A stretch of DNA of 64,000 nucleotides from positions 79,477,727-79,541,726 of the forward strand of contig OY776119.1 of NCBI GenBank assembly GCA_963675135.1, given 5' to 3'. Positions 47,943 to 60,125 of the stretch are shown here, piece after piece; within the stretch, counting starts at the first letter, position 1; each line of letters starts with the position of its first letter. The position numbers were made by a program, and so were the translations under genes. The notes beneath the pieces are model-generated. The model saw only the letters and a list, made by a program, of their open reading frames with translations. It did no database searches and was not told the DNA's origin. This DNA comes from Galeopsis tetrahit (lineage: Eukaryota > Streptophyta > Magnoliopsida > Lamiales > Lamiaceae).

Positions 47943-48250
47943 TACTCCCTCCGTTCCCAAATAAACTTCACACCTTAATTTCTTTTTAATTCGTCTCAGG
48001 CTCATAGTAATAAACTTCACACCCTTAATTTGAAAACTCTTAATTTTACAATATTCACATATTTAAATAAAAGTCATATTTTTTGACTCAAACATATAAT
48101 ATAAATAGTTAAATAATTTATTTTCTTTATACTTAAAGGTTTGCTTCTTAATTACTCTTTATTAATATTCTACCTAGCTATTACTCAATTTTTTCTAAAA
48201 AAAAATGTAATTCTACATGTGAAGGTTGTTATGGAAAGGCTGATAAGGAA
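47943..48250. mobile_element. Stowaway/mariner-type MITE, right end decayed
   Basis: It begins TACTCCCTCCGTTCCCAAAT and its body (AAACTTCACACC blocks) resembles the element at 44808-45094. The inverted right end is not preserved, so the end coordinate is approximate. Confidence 0.5.
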
Positions 48251-48673
48251 TATCCAATATCATAAACTTTATTGACATAAAAATTGAAGGGTCAATTTTA
48301 TTGTTAGAAGTTTTTTCCATTATGTTTTTCTTTAATTTACAAGAGATATATTATTAAATAAATGATCATGATATATTGTTTTAAATTGGTCTCCGCCTAG
48401 TTCCTTATGATGGAGACATCAGACATAAACTGTAATACGTAGTTACATGAGAAACTCTGCCATTAAAAGATCAAATACATGTTGAAAAATAAACGAGTAA
48501 GGTCAAAAAAAGAGACAAGTCTATTACTATTAATTACTAGTATAATATAATAAGTATAAAAGTACAAGAAATCACCTAAGTAAACGACAAATTGCACGTC
48601 AAATGTAAAAGATAGTACTACTATAGCTAGAAGATGGACTAGCAAACAATGAGCTTTATTACCTAATGTTAAC

Positions 48674-48881
48674 TACTCCCTCCGTCCGTCTATGAGTTTC
48701 CCGTTACTTTTCTTATGGTACAAGTGACGTAATTGAGAGAGGAGAGAGGAGAGATAGAGAGAAAAAGTAAGATATAAAGTGATGCGTAAGAAAAAGTACT
48801 TACCAAAAAGGGTATGAGAAGCTTATAGACGGACGGACCAAAATGATAAAATAGGAAGCTTATAGATCGACGGAGGAAGTA
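48674..48881. mobile_element. Stowaway/mariner-type MITE
   Basis: The ends TACTCCCTCCGTCCGTCTAT and ATAGATCGACGGAGGAAGTA are inverted with TA borders; same purine-rich subfamily as 45190-45431. Confidence 0.85.
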
Positions 48882-49317
48882 CTAATTATTCATAACACTT
48901 GGTGTACAAGTCAATATTATCATAATTTTTTATTCAACATTACTTATTATGCATCACAAATCATTGAAAAATAAGCACTCCGAACTTAATAGTATAAGGT
49001 ATAAGTATATATATTGCAACTTGATATAAAATTAATTATTAGATAGTAGTATATACTATATATTATATATATAATAATTTCTTTCATGCAATAAAAATAT
49101 TTACAAATTGTGATTCTAAGATTAAAATAATTAGGGTTTGACAACTGTCAAGTATACGTGGCGATTTAGTCATGTTTATTTTGACGCTTTTATATACTAT
49201 GTATCTATCTATTTGTATTTAGTTTTGAGTGAATGAAACAACAAATGTGCTTGCATTCTCAACCAAACTTTTTAACATTTTACATCGAGGAGCTAGTGAC
49301 GGTAGATGATGGTCTTT

Positions 49318-49462
49318 TATGTCATCAATGGTTGGTCGGAGAAAAAAAAAGTGTATTTAATTGCAACACGATAAAAGGTTGAAATTTTCTACAATAATCG
49401 TAAAGGTCGTGATTAAATTGATATTGAAATTAAAGGTAATGTATTTATTTAGAATTAACTCT
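49318..49462 (+). repeat. Solo MULE terminal repeat
   Basis: This segment matches 28619-28765 in inverted orientation, with shared blocks AAGGTCGTGATTAAATTGAT and TTATTTAGAATTAACT. No partner end or transposase is visible nearby, so it is a solo end or a deeply deleted MULE. Confidence 0.6.
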
Positions 49463-51488
49463 TTTATTTTTAAAAATGCTATGATATTCTTTTATTTGAT
49501 ATATTAATTGTTTTTTTAAAGTTAAAATTATTATTTGAGAAATTTACTAAAACTTTGAAGTTTTCCGTTGAATTAATTTATAACTTTTTGTTTGAACTCG
49601 GAATTCTATTTGATTTTGTATGCAAAAATATGATATTTTGTCAATTGATTTTCCTAAATTCACTTAGTTTAAAAATTGGTCTTAAAAAAAAAAAAAAAAG
49701 TGTGTCCAAACAATGAAAAACGGTGGGTATCGAAATCAACTGTCTACCTATATGTCGGAAGAAAAAAAAAGGAAAATAATAAGGGCGGTCACAAACAAGT
49801 GATGAGTAGAGTTAATGTTTGTGCAACTTGTGCTCCTGCCTTTGAATGAACGCTGTCACATCCTCATCTCCAATTCTTTAACAATAACAACACACACAAC
49901 TTCACTCTTCACTCAGCTAGTACTCCGTACTAATTATTTTATTCGTCACACACTACTTTTATATATAGATGTACACACATATTAAGAAAATATAATAGTA
50001 ATGCGTAGAAATTTATGAAGTAATTGGTAAATATTTATGTATAAATAAAAAAAAATGAATTGACTTGTATGTATGAGTAGGCTAAACAATGACATTTTGT
50101 ATAAAATTGTGGATATTGTGTTTAGTAGTGTTGAGAATTGACTCGATTGCTATATTCGAAGCTCAAAACTCGATCGAGCCTAAAAATTTTAAGCTCAACT
50201 CGATTACATGTATAACTTTTACAAACTCGAATGCAAAACATATGTTTTCTAATATAATTAATGGCAAAATAAATTTGATATAAACATAAATGATATGACA
50301 AATAGTAAATATTTTACAAGTTCAATTAGGTTTGCGAGCATTTCGAGTTGAGTATTTATGAACTCAAACTCGGTAGTTATTTGAGTAGCTCGAAATTAGA
50401 TTTAATTTAATTTGAATTTATTTCAATATTTTTTTAAATCGAGCACGAGTAGCTCGTGAATTGGCTAAACTCACTTGCATTCCTAATGGTGAGAGTGAAG
50501 TTTATAAAAAAAAAAAGTTTAAAAGTGTAAAAATTATTATGGGATAGTAAAAAAACTAAAAATATTGTCTAAACTAAATTAGTATTAGTTCTCTTCTTTT
50601 TTGTGAGGGGTTAATTATATAATTTATATTATTATGTGATTGCTCGTAAATCTTAAATTTTAAATTTGAATTTTATTTTATTTAAATTCGAACTAAACTC
50701 CTGTAATATTTTTTTAATTAATTCCAATGATTTGACATTTTCTAAATTAATTAAATCCAACTCGAACTTTTAGTTTTAGGGACGGTCCTACGTGGGATAA
50801 GAGCACTCCCACTGACACTCTTCAAAATTTAAATACTTATTGAAGTGTTTTATTATTTTGCAATTAAAAAATACTCCGTAAATAGATATTTGCATCTAGT
50901 TCTAGAATTGAGGTTCATCCTATATATGTAAAAAGTTTTTCATTATAAATAAAATTCGAGATTTAGAAGTGAATTCTCTATGTTTTATTTATCAGTGTTA
51001 GGTAGTAAAAATTCTTTGATTTTTGGCAAAAAGAGAAGAATAAAAAATTATTAATTTCGTTAATTTAAATATTATATCATATTATTTTATTTTTACATGG
51101 GTGAGCAACAAATTAATTATTATATTAGAACATAAATGTTACTCCGTATGATGTAATCATAATTTTAATTAAGTGTTGAGGTGTAATTTAATTAACTGAT
51201 TAACTTTAACACGCAATGATATTTATAAATTTATAATATTCCTATGTTATAAATACAGTTATATTTTTTCTTTTTTCATAATTCAAAATCCTCAATTCGT
51301 CATTATATATACGTGAATACATATTCAAATTAAATCTGTTTGTTCATTATTTTAGCAAAGTTGAGACTAGCTTTTAGCAGATCAATATCAATCAAATTTG
51401 GATTTTAAGTACCAATATTCATAAACTGAAAACAAAATATATTTGTGGGTAAAATGGCCAAGTATTGTACTGAAAAATATTAATTATA
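49463..51488. other. AT-rich DNA with a hAT-like remnant
   Basis: At about 50110-50490 inverted CTCGA/TCGAG motifs (GAAGCTCAAAACTCGATCG and AATCGAGCACGAGTAGCTCG) suggest a decayed hAT MITE. Nothing else is recognised. Confidence 0.4.
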
Positions 51489-52266
51489 CACTAAAACCTC
51501 TATAAATTAATAAACTCTCTAAAATAATAAAATCTTCCGGTCCCGACTTGGGCCTTTGTAAAAAATCATCAAATTCGATAAGATAATAAGATAATATTTT
51601 TTTGGAAAATCCCTTTATAAATATTAGGTCCCATTAAAACTCTAAATTAATAATTTATAAATATTACTCTACAATTATAAATATTATGGTAATTTGCTAA
51701 AATATGAATGTATTATTACTTGGTTTTTCTTAAAATTTAAATCTAATTGAATTTCATCCCTAACTTTTTAAATTGCAGTCAAGAGTTCTGGTGTCGAGTT
51801 CTCTAGCAACAACAAAAAAAATTATCATTTAAATCTAATTGAATCTATGGTCCCTCTTATACTCACATACAGTAATGCTTTACGCATTTGGTCATTCATG
51901 GATGATTTTGCGATGCCTTTTAGATGAGAAGACATGGTTGGGTGTTATGAATTATTTTATTTCTATATTGAGATTTATATAGTATATGTTTCACTCATCA
52001 TGTATGAATATATTTTAGTGTAACGAATTAATGTAAACATGTATACAATGAATATATTTAATTAGTTACAAAGAATTGGTTGATGCATGAATATAATCAA
52101 TGAAACATATATGAATTCATTTATTTTCGATACATATGTACTAAATTTGTTGAATTCAAAAAGTCTCTCTTTTAATTAATAAATATTAATTTATCGATAA
52201 ATTAATACCTCTTTAAATTAATAAAATTCCATGGTCCAAGGTTATTAATTTAAAGAAGTTTTACTG
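51489..52266. mobile_element. Emigrant/pogo-type MITE (778 bp)
   Basis: It starts CACTAAAACCTCTATAAATT and ends AAAGAAGTTTTACTG, with TA at 51487-51488 and 52267-52268. The termini match the published Emigrant/Lemi1 type (CAGTAAAACCTCTATAAATT). No transposase segment is recognised inside. Confidence 0.82.
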
Positions 52267-52416
52267 TACAGTAATGTTAAAGGGTATCATTGTAATTAGG
52301 TAATAGTCGTCAAAGATTTTCAGTTAAAATATTAAAAGGCATTAGTCGTAAATTATTAAAATATAATGTTAAGGTGTATCACTATCACCTAAATTGTTAA
52401 AGTGTATGGGTTGTAA

Positions 52417-52604
52417 TACTCCCTCCATCCGTCCGTTTGACTATAAGTTTTCTATACTTTTTTTATAAATATTTTTTCTTACACTTCACTTTATATCTTA
52501 CTTTTTCTCTCTATCTCTCTCCTCTCTCATCTCTCAATCACATCAACTTTTCTTAATCTTTGTGCTAAAAAGTAACGTGAAATTTATAGTAAAACGGAGG
52601 AGTA
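52417..52604. mobile_element. Stowaway/mariner-type MITE
   Basis: TACTCCCTCCATCCGTCCGT at the left and AAAACGGAGGAGTA at the right are inverted with TA borders. The internal CTCTCTATCTCTCTCCTCTC block is the inverse of the one in 45190-45431. Confidence 0.8.
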
Positions 52605-52880
52605 CTTAATAAACATGCCAAGATTAGATATTCAAAATCTGCAGTCCGGCCAACAGACTGTATTTTCATAAATTATTTGCAGCGCCGGATATAAAAATTA
52701 GTAAAACATTTGGCTGTCAATTTCGGTTGAATAATTATTTTGCAGAAATATGTTATCAGTCAAAATATTATTTTATTTTTCAGATTATAACAGTCTACGG
52801 TAAATAAAATATAATAAAATTAAAAAAGGGTTGAATTCCCACCGTTCTTGTTTTGGAGATTATGGTTGAAATTTGATACT

Positions 52881-53076
52881 TACTCCGTCCGCCTATAAGC
52901 TTCCCATACATTTTTTGGTAGGTACTTTTTCTTACACTTCACTTTATATCTTACTTTTTTTCTCTATCTTTCTCCTCTCTTAATCACATCACTTGTACTA
53001 TATCTATTATTTAATTACTTTTCTTAATCTATATGTCAAAAAGTAACTTAACACTTATAGGCGGACGGAGGGAGTA
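52881..53076. mobile_element. Stowaway/mariner-type MITE
   Basis: TACTCCGTCCGCCTATAAGC at the left and TATAGGCGGACGGAGGGAGT at the right are inverted. Same subfamily as 52417-52604, about 280 bp away. Confidence 0.82.
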
Positions 53077-53312
53077 TATTTTTTTTTTTCGTTATGTTTG
53101 CAATTACTGTGGGAATGTAACTCTCACTTTTTACTTGTCAATTCATATGGATTGTGACCACCTAAATGTCATTAGCGTCGACTAAATGACTAGCTCCCCA
53201 CAGTTCTGGTCATGAGCTTTGGGTACGGAGGTGAAAAAATATGATAGAAGTAAATGTATTAGAAGTGATGTGATTGAGTTAACGAATAATATAATGAAAT
53301 ATGATTGAAAAT

Positions 53313-53530
53313 ATACCTCTGGACCTGGTTAGGAGGAAATTGGTGACTGCAAATTCATCAGTCTCAGCTTGGTGTTGTGATCCGTTTTTATGTCTTATTG
53401 AGTAAATGATTTGTTGTGCAGGCATTAATTGTAGAATATGCGCATACAATAGAATTTACTTGTAAAATTACGGGTTGAGTACCCCATGTACTCGAGTAAT
53501 AATGAAATTACATTTTACTGTTTCAAAATA
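53313..53530 (+). mobile_element. LINE 3'-end fragment
   Basis: The plus-strand frame at about 53345-53403 reads NSSVSAWCCDPFLCLIE and a stop, matching the LINE terminus at 19753. The following untranslated end contains GGGTTGAGTACCCCATGTAC and ACTGTTTCAAAATATATA. Only the last 220 bp is present. Confidence 0.7.
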
Positions 53531-54649
53531 TATATATATATAATGAAATATGAGATGGAGAAGTTTGCCAAAAAAAGAAATTAATAGCTTTCATTGAAAC
53601 GGACGGAAAAAAAAAATTGAATAGTTTTTACTGGGATTGGGATAGAGGTGGGATAGAGGTGGGATAAATAAGTGCATGATTTTTGTTGTAGAACACCTGG
53701 AATTCTTGCATACAATTTTTCAGAAAAAAGTCGCATCACATTTTTTTATCGTTTGGTTTCAACATATATAGTGCAATCTAGTTCCCCGCGTCATTTTATA
53801 CATTGTGGTGTTATAATGTCAAACCTTAAGCATTAGCTAAAAAGTGTGTTGTTTTGTGTGTAAAGTTCAACCATAACTCGACTTTGTCATTCAGGTATTT
53901 ATGTTCATATGGATTTTTGCAAAAAAATTTTTTTTTAAGAATATCATTTGAGAAAGGCTGCTGAAACTAAACCTTTTTTTTTTTTTTGTGTGTGTAATTT
54001 TTATTACGTTGTAATTTTTCAATTTTGTTATTTGTTTACTGCGCCAATTGTAAGCCATTATTGGTGCACTTATAAATCAACATTTTAATTAAAGATGTAG
54101 AGTTAATACATCAAGAATCTTATGCTGATTTAGGCCGTATCCAATTTTTAATTTGTACTATGTTTTTTCTTTTTCATTTTTTTGAGCTTTTGGTGTCAAT
54201 TTTGATTGTGGAACTAAAATCGAGCACAATAAATGACAAAACAAGAACCAAATTGAATAACCAGCATAACACATCTGGTGAATTGAGCACCAAACTAGCT
54301 AATATTTTTTTTTGGAAGCGGCTAAAATTTTATTCATGAATATCTGGAATATCCAAAAGACATAAATTAAATAAAAGTACACAATTATGTGTTTTGAGTT
54401 AGAAGACGAGTTTTCAAATTGAACATGTATATTTAAAAACCTTCATATTTTTGTTTAAAGCTTATTTTGCTAATTGTTCAACTGATTAATTCTCGAGCGA
54501 TCAAAGTTAATTATCATCTTGAACTGAACACTTCACATTTATAACGTTTATATGAATATTTGTCTTAGTAGGAATATAGGAATACAATACCATAGTATTC
54601 AATTCAATTATTTTACAACTTTACCATATGGTCGTTGATTCACGTATTA
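53531..54649. other. Intergenic DNA with a possible retroelement tail
   Basis: At 54307-54390 a T run followed by GGAAGCGGCTAAAATTTTAT resembles the minus-strand 3' end of a non-LTR element, without coding support. A 10-bp GATAGAGGTG duplication lies near 53645. No gene recognised. Confidence 0.4.
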
Positions 54650-56460
54650 TGCAACACTAAAATACACAGCCGCAAGTATACGACGTCTATCGTAGCGTGA
54701 TAAGTACGAGGTCGATCCCACGAGGAGGTGTAGTGTAAAAGTGGAGTTTGTCGATTGAATTCTAAATAGACGCGATCAATTAAGTTGAAATGTAGTAATT
54801 ACTTCTAATTATCTACCCAAAGTTGTCACAAGTAAACAATTAAACGAGTAATATAGAAATCGATTAATAAAAGCTCATGCAAATCACAAAACAAGAGGAA
54901 TACGGTTAAAACTCAATTAAGAGAAGGTAGGTTCCAAAGCACATGCAATACTAATGAATCCATCTATGATTAACTATCTACTTAAGTGGTGTTCATTCTT
55001 TGTCTATAAGATTGATCACATAATAATGAATTAAAAGTTTCTTCAATCCAAATAATCCAAAGGAAATATCACACAATTTAGTATCTCTACCTAAATTGCA
55101 CAATAGAACTCAATCAAGCTCCTAGGATCATCACACATCTTCCTAATCATTGATCATCTTTCAATCTCACAATAAAATTAGGTCAAATGCTTGCAATCAA
55201 TCAATCAAAATATATTTCTCAACCTAATTCAATTAACTAAGATTAACATATCACCATTGTACACTAATGACATATTTTGCAATGAAAATCAAGCATCTAA
55301 ATAGAATTAAGCCACACAAACACCAAATAAGCAAAACATTAATTCATAAACTTCATCAAAAGTATTTACAAGGCTCTAGAACCAAAAGTGTTCTAGCCAA
55401 TCAACAACATAATTAAATTAACAAAATCAAAAGAAATAACTAAATAAAAAGAGAGAGAAATAGAAAGCTTAGTCTAAAGTATGATGGGGAATGAAAATTC
55501 CAAGCTATTGATGCCTTCCTTGCATGAATTGATGAATAATTGAAGAAGTTATGGCCAAATCACCTTCAATTGTGTGTTTCTATGTGTAGAATTTGAAGAA
55601 TTGGGGAAAGGTTCTTTTGATTTTAAGAATGAGGGCTTATATAGTGTTGGGGTAGGGTTTGGGTGCAAGAATTGCAAGTTGGTCCCTAAAAAATGGCCAA
55701 AATGGACAAAAGGCACCGAAAATGGGGTAGCACGGTCGTGCAAAATGGAGTTTTGGCTTGGAAGGGGCTCGGTCGTGTCTAGGCCTCGGCCGTGGCATGT
55801 TGTCGCGTGCATCTCGTCGAGCTCGGTCGAGATGAGGCCTCGGCCGTGCCCCTTCATTGCCTCAACTTTCTGGATCGATGATGGCTTGCTCGAGCAAGGG
55901 GCTCGGCCGTGGCGCGCGAATGTCCATCTCGGGGGTAGCTCGACCGTGCTCGCTCGGCCCCCAATTTCTTCTGTTTCGACCATTGCCACCTCGAGCTCCC
56001 AGCTCGGCCGTGGCCTACAATTTTGGCTCGGACATGGCTCGGCCGAGGCATGTGCTCGGCCGTGCTCTCGGTCGACCTCAAAGTTTCTGTATCGAGCATG
56101 TTCTCCTCAATCCACGTGCTCGGTCGTTCCTCTCTTCGACCCTTTCTCGTTTCGTGCATATCTTTCGCCTCGGGTGTCCGGTTGACTTGATTCTTTTGGC
56201 TATTCCATTCCGTTTTTCGAGACGAACCCAATGGTGCAATCCTCTTCTTGATCCATTGAAGTATGGTTAGTGTTTTTCTCCAAATTCCATCGTATTTCCT
56301 ACAAAATCGACAAAACACAACAGTTCCCTCATTTTGGCTCAAATTATCATATTTAATCCATAAATCAATGAAATGACATAAAAATAAGCTTCACATGTGC
56401 GTCTAAAGTGTGTAAATTCTACCTGAATCAGTCGTCTTCAAAACATGTGATTTACGTAGC
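54650..56460. mobile_element. LTR-retrotransposon remnant with GC-rich block
   Basis: The left part contains CGTAGCGTGATAAGTACGAG and GGTCGATCCCACGAGGAG, phrases common at non-coding ends of plant gypsy-type elements. The right part (about 55720-56190) is unusually GC-rich and contains more than ten variants of GCTCGGCCGTG. Long ORFs on both strands there (for example 55574-56185 and 55854-56342) reflect the low stop density of GC-rich repeats; no domain is recognised. No LTR pair, primer-binding site or polyprotein was found. Confidence 0.5.
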
Positions 56461-56578
56461 TAGTTGATGGGATTAAGAGTAGAGTTGTTAAAACGGGCTA
56501 ACGGTGGCGGACCGATCCACAATCCATCTCAACCCATCGTTTTACAACTTTTGGTGGATCGATTCACAACATGTATAG
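56461..56578. repeat. Fragment of a GATCCAC-rich hAT-like element
   Basis: Sequence up to 56578 and from 57330 to about 57375 look like two halves of one hAT-like MITE (AACGGGCTAACGGTGG, then CCCATAATGGGTTGCGAGTT) split by the next element. Low confidence. Confidence 0.35.
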
Positions 56579-56586
56579 ACTGGAGC

Positions 56587-57210
56587 CAGTGACAGAGCCA
56601 GACTTTTTGTATTGGGGGGCCCGATTAACACTATTATAAAAACATAATAAATAAAAATAAATGTAACTCGATGTAACAATATATCTCATTCGTTCACATA
56701 ATCAACTTTATTCATAAAGAAATAATATTTCTTAAAATATGTGTAAAAAGAAACAAACACACTTTCGTTATATTTCAGAGGAAGATTTTATTGTTTCAGC
56801 TCATAAGTGATGAAATAGTTTCAAAATTGTTAATAGTAGCGATATCAAAAACTAAGAAATAATTAATAATCATTTTTTTTGGTTTTGAATGGATTATTCT
56901 ATTTTTAAAAAAAAATTAAAAATGTAAAAATGGAAATAATATAAGAGCACCCACAATGGGAGGTAGAAGTTCCATGTGGATTCCTACTTCTAACTCAAAT
57001 TAAGTAGTAATTAATGATCTTATATACTCCCTCCGTCCAACAAAAGTATGTTAAATTTCTTTATTTGTATGTCCATCAAAAGTATGTTCATTTCTTTTAT
57101 GAAAATAATAACTTTAATTTTAAGATTTGAGCATACTTTTAATGGATAGGGTGAGTATTTTATATTAAACAGACAAAATTATAAAATTGAACGCGTATAA
57201 TATTATTATT

Positions 57211-57253
<43 letters not shown>

Positions 57254-57321
57254 ATGTATGTGTAAAATTACTAAAATACCCTCGAAAGTGGCCCCCTTGC
57301 CCTAGTGTGCATCCGTCGTTG
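56587..57321. mobile_element. hAT-type non-autonomous element (735 bp) with 8-bp TSD
   Basis: It begins CAGTGACAGAGCCAGAC and ends GTGCATCCGTCGTTG. The exact 8-bp direct repeat ACTGGAGC lies at 56579-56586 and 57322-57329. It contains a nested Stowaway-like MITE (57025-57157) and a (TA)n tract (57214-57245). Related to 29674-30665. Confidence 0.87.
57025..57157. mobile_element. Short Stowaway/mariner-type MITE
   Basis: TACTCCCTCCGTCCAACAAA at the left and a degenerate ATGGATAGGGTGAGTA at the right are inverted; 133 bp, nested in the hAT element. The GTATGTTAAATTTCTTTAT and GTATGTTCATTTCTTTTAT blocks are an internal duplication. Confidence 0.65.
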
Positions 57322-57392
57322 ACTGGAGCATACTCAACCTAACTCGACCCATAATGGGTTGCGAGTTAGTCCACAGACTTTTTCATTATATA

Positions 57393-58201
57393 CAGTAAAA
57401 CCTCTAAAAAAGAATACTCTATTAAGGAATAAACTCTCTTTAGGAATAAAAATTCATGGTCCCAACTTGGGACCAGTTATAATTTGGAATAAACTCCATA
57501 TTGTCATAATTCATATTTTTTCAAGTCCCAACATAAAGAAATACACCTCCATTTAAGAATAAATCATAATAATATATATAATTTTACAATAGATTTAAGT
57601 TGATTTAAAATACTTGTTCAAGGTTGATTGTGACAATGATTTAATCTTTTGTGTTGTAACCTTATCCTTCAACTTGCGTGTGCGCATTAGCTCGTCCACA
57701 TGACCACCTTCTTGTTGAACCCAAAACATTTCCAACTTGTCGAGTAAGCTTAAAGCTTCTTCACATGAAAAATCTTTTTGCTTCCAACCTGGATGTAGTT
57801 CTTTCATTTTGCACATCTCCACACGAATTTTTTCACTCATTTGAGTTCTCTTTTCTATTTTTGGTGCCATTATATGCGTGAAGAAAATGTTGATTTGATG
57901 TAATTGATAAAAAAAAAAATGTATTATACATAGTATTTATAGATGAAAAATTAAAGCAATCAAAAGCAAGTACATGCATTTATGGTGGGTGACTCTTGAG
58001 TATTGTCTTTTCACATTACGTGAGTAAATTAGTTCAATTAAGTTCAACACATTACATCATGTACATGTATCTACTAATTATACCATTATATAATATACAT
58101 GCATTTTAAAAAAAAAAACCTTATAACTCTATTTAGGAATAACCCCCATTTAGGAATATTTTTTTGTAGTCCAAGGATATGACTATATAGAGGTTTTACT
58201 G
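57393..58201. mobile_element. Emigrant/pogo-type element (809 bp) with residual ORF
   Basis: The ends CAGTAAAACCTCTA and TAGAGGTTTTACTG are perfect inverted repeats with TA at 57391-57392 and 58202-58203. Subterminal TTTAGGAATAA motifs recur at both ends. It carries the minus-strand ORF at 57870-57595. Confidence 0.85.
57595..57870 (-). CDS. Internally deleted pogo-like transposase ORF (91 aa)
   Basis: An intact ATG-to-stop ORF of 91 codons lies inside the Emigrant-type element. Its first 35 residues (MAPKIEKRTQMSEKI, HPGWKQKD) resemble the start of a pogo/CENP-B-type helix-turn-helix. The rest (ALSLLDKLEMFWVQQEGG, then LSQSTLNKYFKS) resembles the C-terminal tail of plant pogo/Lemi1 transposases, where a similar QTTL-xxFF ending occurs. 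The DNA-binding core and DDD catalytic domain are absent, so this looks like an in-frame fusion of both ends after a large internal deletion. Expression is unknown. The family call is by resemblance only. Confidence 0.5.
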   Translation of the reverse strand: MAPKIEKRTQMSEKIRVEMCKMKELHPGWKQKDFSCEEALSLLDKLEMFWVQQEGGHVDELMRTRKLKDKVTTQKIKSLSQSTLNKYFKST

Positions 58202-58203
58202 TA

Positions 58204-58671
58204 TTTATTTTTTTCTTTTTCACATGAATTATAATAATAAAATTTTAAATAGAAGTATATAAATAATTACTAAAAAATAATAAAATTAAAGTATGAATAA
58301 TTACTAAAATTTGAACCTTTAACTGTTTAAATTCTTATTGTCAAAATGACATAATCTATATATAATATTCAACAAAAGTTTAATTGATAAATCAACTCAA
58401 CTCATCTATTAGTAGCAAATGTCAATCTATTCATGTTAATTATGCATTTATAAAGAGAAAATTAAAAAAGGGATTTAAATCTACATTAATTATCAAGTCT
58501 CTCCTGAAGTCATCTAAATATGTGGACGATAACGGTGTATTTTCATTCTCAAATCTCAATTGTGTTTAGTATAATATTTTGTGATTTTGTATACTGATTT
58601 AAAATTGAAATGAATCCACAAATTTAAAGTTATCACATTTTTACACACAGTTCAACTTAAAAAAGAAGGGG
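58204..58671. other. AT-rich spacer
   Basis: No gene or element end recognised. Confidence 0.45.
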
Positions 58672-58798
58672 AAATTAGTATATAGGACATTTCACCTATA
58701 GAAACTAGAAATAAAGACAAAATTTTTAAAAGTTAGGAAGAAGGACAATTTGATTTATAAAAGTACAATTTTAACCTCCTTTATAAATAAAATCGAAA

Positions 58799-60125
58799 TT
58801 CAATTAAGATAAAATAGGAAATTCAAAACAGGAGCGGATGAAATATTAAATTCCCGGAAATCTCGGTCATAATTGCGTTCAAAATTTCAAACTTTCCTAA
58901 ATATCCATCGGTCATAATCTCGGTCATAATTGCGTTCATAATTGCGTTCGAAATATTAAATTCCCGAATAGACAATCTTAAACAATTTGGATGGAAAATC
59001 GTAGCAACAAAAAAAAAATACATATGATGTAATTAATTCAGTAACGTGGAACGTTTTCTAAGGAATATATGTGCACGTATATGCCAAACAAATATGCACA
59101 TTGAGATATGTGTAGTATGGAATGCAAAATACACCATTTTTTTCTATGTTTATGATTACTACGATAATCATAGTATTATTACGTGAATCATTTGGTTATA
59201 GATGTTAAATATAAAAAGTATTATTATAATATTGACGTGTACATATTATGCAAACGTGGATATCAAAATAAACTATTCATTTTAGAAATTTTAATTATAA
59301 TATTATTTATAGAAAAAAAATTACCATTGAATATCAGTATGTTTGAAAATGTCAAAAATATATTGTTGGTTTGGATTACGTGAAATAATTGTGGGGAGTA
59401 GTGGATATATTTAAATTTAATAATATTAATTATGATTGATAAATTATAATCTTTTAACATTAGTTTTATAATTGTATGGATTATTTGCATATTCAATTAA
59501 GATAAAATATTAAATTCCCGGAAATCTCGGTCATAATTGCGTTCGAAATTTCAAACTTTCCTAAATATCCATCGGTCATAATTGCGTTCGAAATATTAAA
59601 TTCCCGAATAGACAATCTTAAACAATCTGGATGGAAAATCGTAGCAACAAAAAAAAAAATACATATGATGTAATTAATTCAGTAACGTGAAACGTTTTCT
59701 AAGGAATATATGCACACGTATATGCCAAACATATATGCACATTGAGATATGTGCAGTATGGAATGAAAAATACAACATTTTTTTCTATATTTATGATTAC
59801 TACGATAATTGTAGTATTATTACGTGAATCATTTGGTTATAGATGTTAAATATAAAAAGTATTATTATAATATTGACGTGTACATATTATGCAAACATGG
59901 ATATCAAAATAAATTATTTTTTAGAAATTTTAATTATAATATTATTTATAGAAAAAAATTACCATTGAATATCAGTATGTTTGAAAATGTCAAAAATATA
60001 TTGTTGGTTTGGATTACGTGAGATAATTGTGGGGAGTAGTGGATATATTTAAATTTAATAATATTAATTATGATTAATAAATTATAATCTTTTAACATTA
60101 CTTTTATAATTGTATGGATTATTTT
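58799..60125. repeat. Tandem duplication of about 640-690 bp
   Basis: Copy 1 (about 58799-59492) and copy 2 (59493-60125) share nearly every base. The landmark ACGTGAATCATTTGGTTATA is at 59181 and 59822, 641 bp apart. Copy 1 has an extra internal repeat of TCGGTCATAATTGCGTTC near 58900-58950. Divergence is a few percent. Confidence 0.88.

Noticed and set aside
55574..56342. Overlapping ORFs of 137-203 codons on both strands
   Set aside because: They arise from a GC-rich repeated motif with few stops, no domain is recognisable and both strands are open at once. Treated as part of a retroelement remnant.
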